Below, piece after piece: positions 9,373 through 17,825 of a stretch of 33,016 bases of DNA. Source of the DNA: Actinomycetota bacterium (GTDB lineage Bacteria; Actinomycetota; Acidimicrobiia; Acidimicrobiales; Acidimicrobilacustridaceae); the NCBI GenBank assembly GCA_009700115.1, contig WLMU01000013.1:1-33016 (forward strand), read 5' to 3'. The notes under the pieces were generated by a model that was not told where the DNA came from, ran no database searches, and saw only the letters and a list, made by a program, of their open reading frames with translations. Each line of letters begins with the position of its first letter. The first letter of the stretch is position 1. Both the position numbers and the translations under genes were made by a program.

Positions 9373-9900
9373 ATGGCATCTTCGGACCTGACTGAGATCG
9401 TTGAGCGGCTGTGGGCGCATGAACAGATCCGTCAACTGGCATCGCACTACGCCGTTGCTGTGGACTCCCGAGATCTCGATGCACTCGTCCTGCTCTTTGT
9501 TGACGACGTTCGGGTTGGACGCGACACCTATGGTCGCGAGGCGTTGCGAGCGTCGTTTGCGGAGTCGCTCGGTGCGATCGGGATCTCGATGCTGAATGTT
9601 GGGACCCACGCGATTGATCTGGTTGATGCCGATCACGCAACGGGTCAGGTGTATTGCCATGCACAGATCCAAGATGGCGAGCGCTGGATTCATCAATTCA
9701 TTCTTTACCGCGACACCTATGAACGGCGCGGCGGCCAGTGGCTCTTCGTTCGACGTATTCATGAACTTTGGTATGGCGAAGAAGCACCGAGCTCGCCGTT
9801 GTCATTGCGGGTTGCGGAATGGCCGAAGAACCACGACGGACTGGGCACGGTGCCCGGTTCCTGGCCGTCGTGGACCAAGTTTTGGGCCACCAAGGCCTGA
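9373..9900 (+). CDS. SnoaL-like / NTF2-fold protein
   Basis: MASSDLTEIVERLWAHEQIRQLASHYAVAVDSRDLDALVLLFVDDVRV...GREALRASFAESL, typical SnoaL_4-like N-terminus. Confidence 0.75.
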   Translation: MASSDLTEIVERLWAHEQIRQLASHYAVAVDSRDLDALVLLFVDDVRVGRDTYGREALRASFAESLGAIGISMLNVGTHAIDLVDADHATGQVYCHAQIQDGERWIHQFILYRDTYERRGGQWLFVRRIHELWYGEEAPSSPLSLRVAEWPKNHDGLGTVPGSWPSWTKFWATKA

Positions 9901-10020
9901 CAGATTCTTGAGTGAGAAACCTGCGCCGTTGATGTGGTTACTTTCTCGGAAAAATTTTGAGTGACCGGGTAGCGTCGGCGAAACGGCGCACGGGCGTCGC
10001 CTGAGTTCACGGGAGAACTG

Positions 10021-10701
10021 ATGACCGATTTGCCACCACCACCGCCACCACCACCGCCACCAACTGGCGGTACTCCGCCACCCGCTCCACCGGCACCACC
10101 CGCAGGTGGATTTGCTCCACCTCCGATTGCTCAAGCGGGTAGTGCGCCGAATCCGAATAACGGAATGGCTGTCGCTGCACTGGTGCTCGGTATCTTGACG
10201 TTCGTCTGCCTCGGACCGATCGCTGGCATCCTCGCCATTGTCTTTGGTTTTCTTGGCATGAAAAAAGCCAAGGAATTGGGCGGCACGGGCAAGGGAATGG
10301 CACTTGCAGGTCTCATTCTGGGCGCTGTCGGAACGATCATTGCGATCATCCTTTTCGTGGCTTTTGTCGTGCTTGCGGGAACGGCAACTGTTGCCTTAAA
10401 GGATGCAACCGGAAAAGCTGATCCGTCGACGTACACGTTAAAGATCGACAGATGTGAGGTCGATTCACTTGGGTACCCGATGATGGCGGGAACGATTTCG
10501 AATCAAACGTCAACATCCAAGAGTTACCTCTTTGAATACGAGTTCCGCGATCCGTCGGGAACGCTTATTAATAATGGAACGACCTTGCCAAATTCGGTGC
10601 CCGGCAATGATCGAATCCAGTGGGATATCGGTTCGTACACCGTCACGACCGCTTCGAAGGTCACCTGTAAAATCACTCAAGTTGATAACTGGTTCAACTG
10701 A
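10021..10701 (+). CDS. Proline-rich DUF4190-type membrane protein with C-terminal FxLYD-like domain
   Basis: Poly-Pro N-terminus, two TM helices (GMAVAALVLGILTFVCLGPIAGILAIVFG...GMALAGLILGAVGTIIAIILF), extracellular C-terminal domain. Confidence 0.75.
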   Translation: MTDLPPPPPPPPPPTGGTPPPAPPAPPAGGFAPPPIAQAGSAPNPNNGMAVAALVLGILTFVCLGPIAGILAIVFGFLGMKKAKELGGTGKGMALAGLILGAVGTIIAIILFVAFVVLAGTATVALKDATGKADPSTYTLKIDRCEVDSLGYPMMAGTISNQTSTSKSYLFEYEFRDPSGTLINNGTTLPNSVPGNDRIQWDIGSYTVTTASKVTCKITQVDNWFN

Positions 10702-10726
10702 TTAGGTTGATCACAACAACGTTGTG

Positions 10727-10753
10727 CAGAGCCCGGCCTTGTGTCGGGCTCTG
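10727..10753 (+). terminator. Hairpin between membrane-protein gene and ATP-grasp gene
   Basis: CAGAGCCCG-9nt-CGGGCTCTG perfect 9-bp stem, no long U tract. Confidence 0.5.
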
Positions 10754-10784
10754 TCGCGTCGGCGCTCATCGCTAGCGTGACGGC

Positions 10785-11690
10785 ATGAGAGTTGCGTTTG
10801 TGACCACAAGTGATCTCGACGCGATCCATGATGATGTCGATCTTCCTTTGCAAATCGTTGCCTTTGCCAATGCCGGAATCGATCTTGTTCAAGCGGCGTG
10901 GGAAGACGAATCGGTGGCGTGGGATTCGTTCGATCTTGTTGTCGTGAGAAGCCCCTGGAATTACGTCAAGAGATTGAACGCGTTTCGAAAATGGCTTGGT
11001 GATCGGCGCGGGCTGACGACCTTTCACAATCCCGTCGAACTCATCGAATGGAATATCGACAAGCGCTATCTCGCGGATCTTGCCCATCAAGGGGTGCCGA
11101 TCGTTCCGACTGCCTTTGTCGATTCGATCGAAGAGTTTCATTCGGCGGCGCAATCTTTTGGCAGCGCGGAGATTGTGGTGAAACCTTCGGTGTCAGCAGG
11201 GAGCCGGTTGACGGGTCGCTATCTGAAGACTGATCGGGCGGCCGAAGTGCTGGCGAGTGAAATCTTGGCCAAAGGTCTGACGACGATGGTTCAGCCGTTC
11301 GCAGCGCGGATCGACGCTGAAGGTGAAATCGGAACGGTGCTGTTCGACGGGATGATTTCCCACTCGTTCAACAAAGCAGCGTTGCTCGCTGAAGGCGGTC
11401 AGCTCGTGGGCGGTGAGTATCAGGAGCAGATCACGTCAGTACAAACTCCCGACGATGTTCTGGTCGTTGTCGATGCTGCAGCGTCGGCAGCAACCGAGGT
11501 TGCTCGCGGGGCCGGTTGGATCTCGAAGGATCAGCAACTCCTCTATGGCCGATACGACGTGGTCCGACTCGATGACGGATCGCCTGCACTTCTGGAGGCG
11601 GAACTTTTCGAGCCGTGTTTCTTCTTACCGATCGACGTAGATGCTGCCGACCGATTCGTTGGCGCGGTTCTTCGTCGACTCAGCGCTTAA
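10785..11690 (+). CDS. ATP-grasp domain ligase (RimK / O-ureido-D-serine cyclo-ligase DcsG-like)
   Basis: MRVAFVTTSDLD...AAWEDESVAWDSFDLVVVRSPWNYVKRLNAFRKWL...NPVELIEWNIDKRYLADLAHQGVPIVPT...EIVVKPSVSAGSRLTGR; typical of this ATP-grasp family. Confidence 0.78.
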   Translation: MRVAFVTTSDLDAIHDDVDLPLQIVAFANAGIDLVQAAWEDESVAWDSFDLVVVRSPWNYVKRLNAFRKWLGDRRGLTTFHNPVELIEWNIDKRYLADLAHQGVPIVPTAFVDSIEEFHSAAQSFGSAEIVVKPSVSAGSRLTGRYLKTDRAAEVLASEILAKGLTTMVQPFAARIDAEGEIGTVLFDGMISHSFNKAALLAEGGQLVGGEYQEQITSVQTPDDVLVVVDAAASAATEVARGAGWISKDQQLLYGRYDVVRLDDGSPALLEAELFEPCFFLPIDVDAADRFVGAVLRRLSA

Positions 11691-11691
11691 T

Positions 11692-12498
11692 TCAGGAAGG
11701 GCTGGCGAGAGTGCCGCCAAAGATCTGCCAAGCGAGGGCGCTCTTCGCAACAAGGCTGAGAACGAGGTACACCTTTTCGCCATAGAGGTAGTCGGTGAAC
11801 TTGCCTTTGCCTCTGTACTGCAGCCACTGATTGAGAGCGAAGCAGTTGAACAAGAGGAACAGCGAAATCACGATGAAGTACACGAAGGTCGGAACACCTT
11901 CTGAGTTTGCCGGAACCCCGTTGATCATCGTGTTGTCAGTTGACGAAGTGACAAGCCCGATGACGATTGCGATCCACGGGACGATGCCGGCGATGCAACC
12001 AAAGATGAATGGCAACCAATTGACTGATTCGCGATTGCGATTGACTTGTTCCATGACCAGACCAAAAAGGATCATCGCGGCGTTCACGCCAAAGATGGCG
12101 ATGATGGCGTAGAGGTTGTTGATGCCATTCAAGAGTGCAATCAGCACGATCATGATTGACGCGCTCACGGAGTATTCGATCCAGCGCGCGTAGTTGATTC
12201 CATGGAGGAGGTTGCGCTCGTACCAAGAACGCAATGGAGTCACTGAGGTCAGCAAGTGATCGCCGGCGGCAAGAAACAAGAAGAGCGCGATAGCGATCGG
12301 AAAGTTGAAGTCAAAGAAATGCTTGGTTACTGAAAGAGATCCCTCGCCACCGGGCGGGCCGGTCATGACCGTTGCAACAATCGGAATGGCGAAAGAGGTG
12401 CTCAGAACAAGGATGAGGATGCCTTGCACAAGGTGCAGGCCACCAATACCGATGTTCCATTTGCGAAGGTTTGCGAGACGTTCTGTTTGATCAGCCAT
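11692..12498 (-). CDS. Heliorhodopsin (268 aa)
   Basis: RWIEYSVSASIMIVLIA (E108 counter-ion), AIFGVNAAMILFG, FGCIAGIVPWI, ISLFLLFNCFALNQWLQYRGKGKFTDYLYGEKVYLVLSLVAKSALAWQIFGGTL (K252 Schiff base); cavity His H22 and H81; closely resembles heliorhodopsin 48C12 recalled from memory. Confidence 0.96.
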   Translation of the reverse strand: MADQTERLANLRKWNIGIGGLHLVQGILILVLSTSFAIPIVATVMTGPPGGEGSLSVTKHFFDFNFPIAIALFLFLAAGDHLLTSVTPLRSWYERNLLHGINYARWIEYSVSASIMIVLIALLNGINNLYAIIAIFGVNAAMILFGLVMEQVNRNRESVNWLPFIFGCIAGIVPWIAIVIGLVTSSTDNTMINGVPANSEGVPTFVYFIVISLFLLFNCFALNQWLQYRGKGKFTDYLYGEKVYLVLSLVAKSALAWQIFGGTLASPS

Positions 12499-12504
12499 GG
12501 CTGG

Positions 12505-12510
12505 AGAGTA
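12505..12510 (-). promoter_or_regulatory. -10-like box TACTCT, 6 nt upstream of heliorhodopsin ATG
   Basis: Minus strand TACTCT-CCAGCC-ATG; fits the window-wide leaderless pattern. Confidence 0.4.
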
Positions 12511-12576
12511 TGCCGTCGCTGAAGGAAAGGGGTGGTTTCTTCGCCGAGGAGTCTCGGTATGGTGAACAATGACCCC

Positions 12577-13467
12577 ATGCAGGTACATCTGGTCGACGGC
12601 ACCTATGAACTCTTTCGCCACCACTTCGCGCTCCCATCGCGCGTAAATGACGATGGCATGGAAGTCGCAGCAACTCGCGGCGTGGTGATGTCGATGTTCA
12701 ACATGCTCGATGAAGGCGCGACTCACGTTGGCGTCGCTACTGATCGCACGGTGGATTCATTCCGCAACGCCATGTGGGATGGCTACAAATCGGGTGAAGA
12801 TCTTGATCCTGAATTAGGTAACCAGTTTCCGTTACTCGATGAAGCGTTGGATGCTGCTGGTTTCACCGTCTTCTCAATGATCGAACACGAAGCCGACGAT
12901 GGCATGGGTTCGGCTGCTGCGAGAGCTGCAGCCGATAAAAGTGTGGATCAGGTGCTCATCTGCACTCCCGACAAAGATCTTGCCCAGTGTGTAGTCGGAA
13001 GTCGTGTGGTCCAGTTCGATCGTCGCAAAGGCCAGATGTTTGATCACGATGGCGTGATCGAGAAGTTTGGCGTTCCACCGGAATCGATTCCCGATTACCT
13101 CGCATTGATGGGCGATGCATCGGATGGGTTCCCGGGTTTGCCTGGTTGGGGGGCAAAGTCAGCGTCAACAGTTCTCGGGCGCTATCTGCACATCGAACAT
13201 ATTCCTGCTGACCCCGAGAACTGGGATGTTCAGGTGCGAGGCGCGGCGAAACTGGCGGCAACGTTGCAGGAACAGATGGAACTTGCGATGTTGTTTCGGA
13301 AGATCGCCACCGTTGTGACCGATGCGCCGACATTCACAGAGGTCGATGAACTTCGCTGGACGGGACCGGAAGCGTCGTTCGCTGAAGTCGCGGCGCGCAT
13401 TGATTCGCCGCGTCTTGTTGAGCGGGCCCAGAAGTTGGCCCAGAAGTTGGCTCAGACGCGAAACTGA
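12577..13467 (+). CDS. 5'-3' exonuclease / PolI-N-like flap nuclease (standalone)
   Basis: MQVHLVDGTYELFRHHFALPS...VATDRTVDSFRNAMWDGYKSGE...EADDGMGSAAARAA...ICTPDKDLAQCV...DYLALMGDASDGFPGLPGWGAKSA (H3TH). Alternative ATG at 12559. Confidence 0.88.
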   Translation: MQVHLVDGTYELFRHHFALPSRVNDDGMEVAATRGVVMSMFNMLDEGATHVGVATDRTVDSFRNAMWDGYKSGEDLDPELGNQFPLLDEALDAAGFTVFSMIEHEADDGMGSAAARAAADKSVDQVLICTPDKDLAQCVVGSRVVQFDRRKGQMFDHDGVIEKFGVPPESIPDYLALMGDASDGFPGLPGWGAKSASTVLGRYLHIEHIPADPENWDVQVRGAAKLAATLQEQMELAMLFRKIATVVTDAPTFTEVDELRWTGPEASFAEVAARIDSPRLVERAQKLAQKLAQTRN

Positions 13468-13487
13468 CCGACCCATAGGCCGGTCAG
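13464..13487. terminator. Hairpin between convergent exonuclease and tatA
   Basis: CTGACCG-10nt-CGGTCAG, 7-bp perfect stem. Confidence 0.4.
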
Positions 13488-13524
13488 TCGTCAGTTCTGG
13501 TGGCAGCGCCAACGGGCGCGAACC

Positions 13525-13731
13525 TCAGGAATCGGTCTTGTCGGTGGCTTCAGTGGCCTTGGCGTCGGTCGCCTTGGACTCGGGAGCGCCTTCTTTGAGG
13601 CCCTTTTCAAACTCACCCTTGGCCGAACCCAGCGATCGGGCGAGCTTTGGAAGTTTGGCGCCACCGAAAAGCAGGGCGATGATTGCGAGGACGATGACAA
13701 TGTCCCAACCGATGATTTCAGCGAGCACCAT
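13525..13731 (-). CDS. tatA: Sec-independent protein translocase subunit TatA
   Basis: MVLAEIIGWDIVIVLAIIALLFGGAKLPKLARSLGSAKGEFEKGLKE. Confidence 0.93.
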   Translation of the reverse strand: MVLAEIIGWDIVIVLAIIALLFGGAKLPKLARSLGSAKGEFEKGLKEGAPESKATDAKATEATDKTDS

Positions 13732-13868
13732 GTGGTGTCCTTCCTGCGCCGAGAGCGGCGATGAGGGGCTTGTGACACAAGGCTAGACCGCCGAACGAGT
13801 TCTCGGGTTATCGGTGTGTGGGCGGCCACTTTTCGGTGGCCAACCGTGGGCTGGGTAGTGTTGGCGCC

Positions 13869-15425
13869 ATGTCTGAACACCCAATGACCGAGCGCCTGGC
13901 CCAACTGGCCGAACTCAAAGAACAAGCCCTCCACGCCGGTTCGGAGCGTTCCGTTGAACGCCAGCATTCCAAGGGCAAGATGCTTGCCCGCGAGCGGCTC
14001 GACTATCTCTTGGACGAGGGTTCGTTCCACGAACTCGACATGCTCGCTCGGCATCGGGCCCATGAAAGTGGCATCGAAGAGCGCCCGTACACCGACGGTG
14101 TCGTCACCGGCTGGGGCACGATCGACGGTCGCAAGGTGTTTGTGTTCTCGCAGGACTTCACCGTCTTCGGCGGCGCACTTGGCGAGGTCTTCGCCGAGAA
14201 GATTCACAAGGTCATGGACCTCGCTCTGTCTGTTGGTGCACCGCTTATTGGTCTGAATGATGGCGCTGGTGCTCGTATTCAGGAAGGCGTGGTGTCGCTT
14301 GCCAGTTACGGCGGCATCTTCCATCGCAATGTTCTTGCCTCGGGCGTCACTCCACAGATCTCGGTAATCCTCGGCCCATGTGCCGGCGGCGCGGTATACA
14401 GCCCAGCCATGACCGATTTCATCTTCATGGTCGACGAAACCTCGCACATGTTCATCACCGGCCCCGATGTTGTGAAGACCGTGACCGGGGAAGAAGTCAC
14501 GCTCGAAGAACTTGGTGGCGCGAAGTCGCACGCGAGCAAGTCTGGTGTCGCAACCTTCGTTTCTCCGGACGAGAAGTCATGTCTCGACGACGTGAAGTAT
14601 CTGTTCTCGTTCCTTCCGTCGAATAATCTTGAGACAGCTCCAACGATGCCAACCGGCGACGATCCGCAACGCAGCTGTCCTGAACTGGTCGACATCATGC
14701 CGGCTAGCCCGAATATTCCGTACGACATGAAGAAGGTCATCGCGTCAGTTGTCGACGATGGCGACTTCTTCGAGTACTTCCCGCGGTGGGCTGGTTCCAT
14801 CGTGTGCGGATTCGCTCGTCTCAATGGTGAATCCGTCGGCATTGTCGGCAATCAGCCAATGGTGCTTGCTGGCGTACTCGACATTGAATCTGCAGAAAAG
14901 GGCGCACGTTTCGTGCGTACTTGCGATGCGTTCAATATTCCGCTCGTGACATTCGTCGACGTTCCCGGGTTCCTCCCAGGTGTCGATCAGGAATACGGCG
15001 GCATCATCCGCCACGGTGCCAAGTTGCTCTACGCCTTCTGCGAAGCAACTGTTCCTCGTATTCAGGTCATCACTCGTAAGGCCTACGGCGGCGCATATGT
15101 CGTTATGAATTCCAAGTCGATTGGTGCTGATCTCGCGTTTGCTTGGCCTTCGGCCGAACTTGCGGTTATGGGCCCCAATGGTGCTGTCGAGATTCTCTAT
15201 CGTCGCGAAATTCAAGGTGCGGCCGATCCCGAAAAGCGTCGTGCTGAACTCATCGATGATTACACCGAGCGGTTCGCGAACCCGTATATCGCTGCCGAGC
15301 GCGGTTTCATCGACGATGTCATCGATCCTGCTGACACACGTATGAAGATCATCGCTGGCCTCGAGATGCTCAAGTCCAAGCGTGAAGAACTTCCGCATCG
15401 CAAGCACGGGAATATCCCGCTGTGA
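13869..15425 (+). CDS. Acyl-CoA (propionyl-CoA-type) carboxylase beta subunit
   Basis: Carboxyltransferase motifs GLNDGAGARIQEGVVSLASYGGIF, VPGFLPGVDQEYGGIIRHGAKLLYAF, RKAYGGAYVVMNSKSIGADLAFAWPSAELAVMGPNGAVEI. Confidence 0.94.
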   Translation: MSEHPMTERLAQLAELKEQALHAGSERSVERQHSKGKMLARERLDYLLDEGSFHELDMLARHRAHESGIEERPYTDGVVTGWGTIDGRKVFVFSQDFTVFGGALGEVFAEKIHKVMDLALSVGAPLIGLNDGAGARIQEGVVSLASYGGIFHRNVLASGVTPQISVILGPCAGGAVYSPAMTDFIFMVDETSHMFITGPDVVKTVTGEEVTLEELGGAKSHASKSGVATFVSPDEKSCLDDVKYLFSFLPSNNLETAPTMPTGDDPQRSCPELVDIMPASPNIPYDMKKVIASVVDDGDFFEYFPRWAGSIVCGFARLNGESVGIVGNQPMVLAGVLDIESAEKGARFVRTCDAFNIPLVTFVDVPGFLPGVDQEYGGIIRHGAKLLYAFCEATVPRIQVITRKAYGGAYVVMNSKSIGADLAFAWPSAELAVMGPNGAVEILYRREIQGAADPEKRRAELIDDYTERFANPYIAAERGFIDDVIDPADTRMKIIAGLEMLKSKREELPHRKHGNIPL

Positions 15426-15625
15426 CCGACGCGTCGTCGAGCGTGCGCATCACGCCTGAACCGACCATTGAAGAAGCAGCAGCAATTGCTGCCGCTATTG
15501 AGATCACGCGACCTCGCATCATGGTGGGTCAGGAAGTTGAACCCGAAGCGCGCTGGCGCTTCAGCGGTCGCTGGTGGTCACGACCAGTGGCGTCGCGCCG
15601 GGCCCGTCCCGCCGCCCGCAGCTAG
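15422..15625 (+). CDS. Acyl-CoA carboxylase epsilon-like subunit
   Basis: Coupled (GTGA overlap) to the beta subunit; small protein PTIEEAAAIAAAIEIT...ARWRFSGRWWSRP matches the AccE/PccE pattern. Confidence 0.75.
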   Translation: MTDASSSVRITPEPTIEEAAAIAAAIEITRPRIMVGQEVEPEARWRFSGRWWSRPVASRRARPAARS

Positions 15626-16608
15626 TTCGCGCCGCCGAAAACCTTTATCGCTACCTCTCCGAGTTGTTCAATGCGCTCGGGGAGGGTGCCGTTCGCCGGC
15701 AGTGAAACGGTGACGCCATCGAGTCCGAGGTCTTTGACCTTTACAAACCATTCCTCGATCTCTTCCGATCCGCCCCACCACACGGCGGAGAGGAACATGT
15801 CGCGTGTGGCCTCGTCGACAGCGTCGAGATCGACGCCCATTCCGAGCATGTATGACTTGGCTTCTTGGTAGGCCTGATCGACTGTCGGGGCGATGACACA
15901 GAAACCCATCTTGCTGACGGTGATTTCGCTTCGATCGCGTCCGAGGCGTTCGCAATGTGCAGCGAGCGCTTCCATCTTTCGAGGGACCTCGTCGAGGCCG
16001 CAAGTGAAATTTGCTGAATCGGCGTATTGCGCAACCATGCGCAAGGTCTTCTTTTCGCCGGATCCGCCGATCATCACCGGGATTCGACTGATCGGCGCAG
16101 GCTGATTGATGGCATTGTCGACCGAATAATGCTTTCCGGCGAATGTGGGTCGTTCGTCGCGCAGCATCGGAAGAATGATCTGCAGTGCTTCTTCAAGTTT
16201 TTCGAATCGATCGGTGAAGGTGCCGAACTCGAATCCGAGTGAGTCGTGTTCGAGTTCGAACCAACCTGCACCGATACCAAGTTGAGCGCGACCACCCGAC
16301 ACGATGTCGAGTGTGGTGATTGTCTTCGCCAGGAGAGCAGGGTTCCGATAGGTATTGCCGGTTACGAGCGATGCAAGTCGAGCTTTCGTCGTGTGCTGTG
16401 CGAGAGCAGCGAGAGTTGAATAGCACTCGAGCATGTACTTCGAAGGCTCGCCCAGCATCGGTAGCTGGTAAAAGTGGTCCATCACCATGATCGTGTCGAA
16501 GCCGGAACGGTCAGCAGCAGCGGCTTGCTTAGCCACCGCGTCGAAGAGTTCAGCGGGGCCAACTCCGGGGTAGGTGAAGTTGGGAATCTGGTAGCCGATG
16601 CGAGTCAT
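15622..16608 (-). CDS. LLM-class F420-dependent oxidoreductase
   Basis: MTRIGYQIPNFTYPGVGPAELFDAVAKQAAAADRSGFDTIMVMDHFYQLPMLG...GRAQLGIGAGWFELEHDSLGFEFG; SD AGGAGG 5 nt before ATG. Confidence 0.9.
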   Translation of the reverse strand: MTRIGYQIPNFTYPGVGPAELFDAVAKQAAAADRSGFDTIMVMDHFYQLPMLGEPSKYMLECYSTLAALAQHTTKARLASLVTGNTYRNPALLAKTITTLDIVSGGRAQLGIGAGWFELEHDSLGFEFGTFTDRFEKLEEALQIILPMLRDERPTFAGKHYSVDNAINQPAPISRIPVMIGGSGEKKTLRMVAQYADSANFTCGLDEVPRKMEALAAHCERLGRDRSEITVSKMGFCVIAPTVDQAYQEAKSYMLGMGVDLDAVDEATRDMFLSAVWWGGSEEIEEWFVKVKDLGLDGVTVSLPANGTLPERIEQLGEVAIKVFGGAN

Positions 16609-16697
16609 GGTTCCTCCTGAGGTTCGATGAAGCGTAGACACTCGAGCGCCAATCGCATTGCCCCGAGTTCTGCGTTCCGCCCGTTAGCGTTTCAGTC

Positions 16698-17816
16698 GTG
16701 CCCAATCCACCCCTTTCCGATCTGCGTGTTATCGATATCTCGACGGTCCTGGCTGGGCCTGGTTGCGCACGACACTTGGCCGACTTTGGCGCCGACGTCA
16801 TCAAGGTCGAGCGCCCAGGTACTGGTGACACGGTTCGTGACATGGGATGGCGAGATCCATCCGATGACGTCACGTTGTTCTGGAAGATGGTCGGGCGTGG
16901 AAAGCGCACGATTGTTCTCGATCTGAAATCTGAAGACGGGGTTTCAGTTCTGCGCAAGTTGCTCGAGACCGCCGATGTTCTTGTCGAGAATTTTCGTCCG
17001 GGGAAACTCGAAGCGCTTGGGCTCGAACCTGAAGTTCTGCTTGCGGTGAATCCCAAACTTGTGATCACTCGCGTGACGGGCTTTGGTCAGACTGGTCCAT
17101 ACCGAGATCGGCCCGGATTCGCATCGATTGCCGAAGCGATGTCGGGCTTCGCCAACGTCAACGGTGAACCCGACGGCGGACCAACGCTTCCACCTATTGC
17201 GTTGACCGATGAAGTGACGGCAATCGTTGCAGCCTTTGCCACCATGGTTGCGGTGCATTCAGGTGTGGGTCAGGTCGTCGATGTGAACCTTCTTGAATCC
17301 ATGCTGCATTTGATGGGTCCGCTTGTATCTGCAAATGCACTCACTGGCTATGAACAGCCTCGACTTGGTTCAGGAATTCCTTACACAGTGCCGAGAAAGA
17401 CCTACGAATGTGCTGACGGCAAGTGGGTGGTTGTCTCAGCAACCGCAGAGTCAGTGGCTCAGCGATTTATGGCAATGGTCGGTGTCACCGAAGATCCGCG
17501 ATTCAAAGGATTCGAGAATCGAGTGGCCAACCGAGAACTTATCGACCAAATCGTGGGCGACTGGGTCGGCGAACGAACGCTTGAGCAAGTGCTCGATGAA
17601 GCGGAACGTGCAGAAGTCGCCGTTGCTCCCGTCTACACAATGACTGATGTTGTGAATGATCCGCATCTTCGAGAGCGCAACGCGATTGTCGATGTTGACG
17701 GTGTCCCGATGCAGAACGTCATCGCACGTTTGTCGGAAACTCCCGGCAGCATCAGATTTGCAGCACGAGCACTTGGCGAAGATACCGAAGCTGTGATCGC
17801 TGAACTGAACGACTAG
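16698..17816 (+). CDS. CaiB/BaiF-family CoA transferase
   Basis: LSDLRVIDISTVLAGPGCARHLADFGADVIKVERPGTGDTVRDMGW...LKSEDG...ENFRPGKLEALGL; GTG start. Confidence 0.93.
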   Translation: MPNPPLSDLRVIDISTVLAGPGCARHLADFGADVIKVERPGTGDTVRDMGWRDPSDDVTLFWKMVGRGKRTIVLDLKSEDGVSVLRKLLETADVLVENFRPGKLEALGLEPEVLLAVNPKLVITRVTGFGQTGPYRDRPGFASIAEAMSGFANVNGEPDGGPTLPPIALTDEVTAIVAAFATMVAVHSGVGQVVDVNLLESMLHLMGPLVSANALTGYEQPRLGSGIPYTVPRKTYECADGKWVVVSATAESVAQRFMAMVGVTEDPRFKGFENRVANRELIDQIVGDWVGERTLEQVLDEAERAEVAVAPVYTMTDVVNDPHLRERNAIVDVDGVPMQNVIARLSETPGSIRFAARALGEDTEAVIAELND

Positions 17817-17825
17817 TCGTAAGTC

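Noticed and set aside
13429-13458. Tandem 12-bp repeat GCCCAGAAGTTG (AQKLAQKLAQ) at the exonuclease C-terminus
   Set aside because: Short in-frame duplication in a terminal helix, with no sign of wider repeat structure.
13491-14531. 346-aa minus-strand ORF over tatA and acyl-CoA carboxylase
   Set aside because: Antisense shadow ORF; no recognisable domain, and both real genes are convincing.
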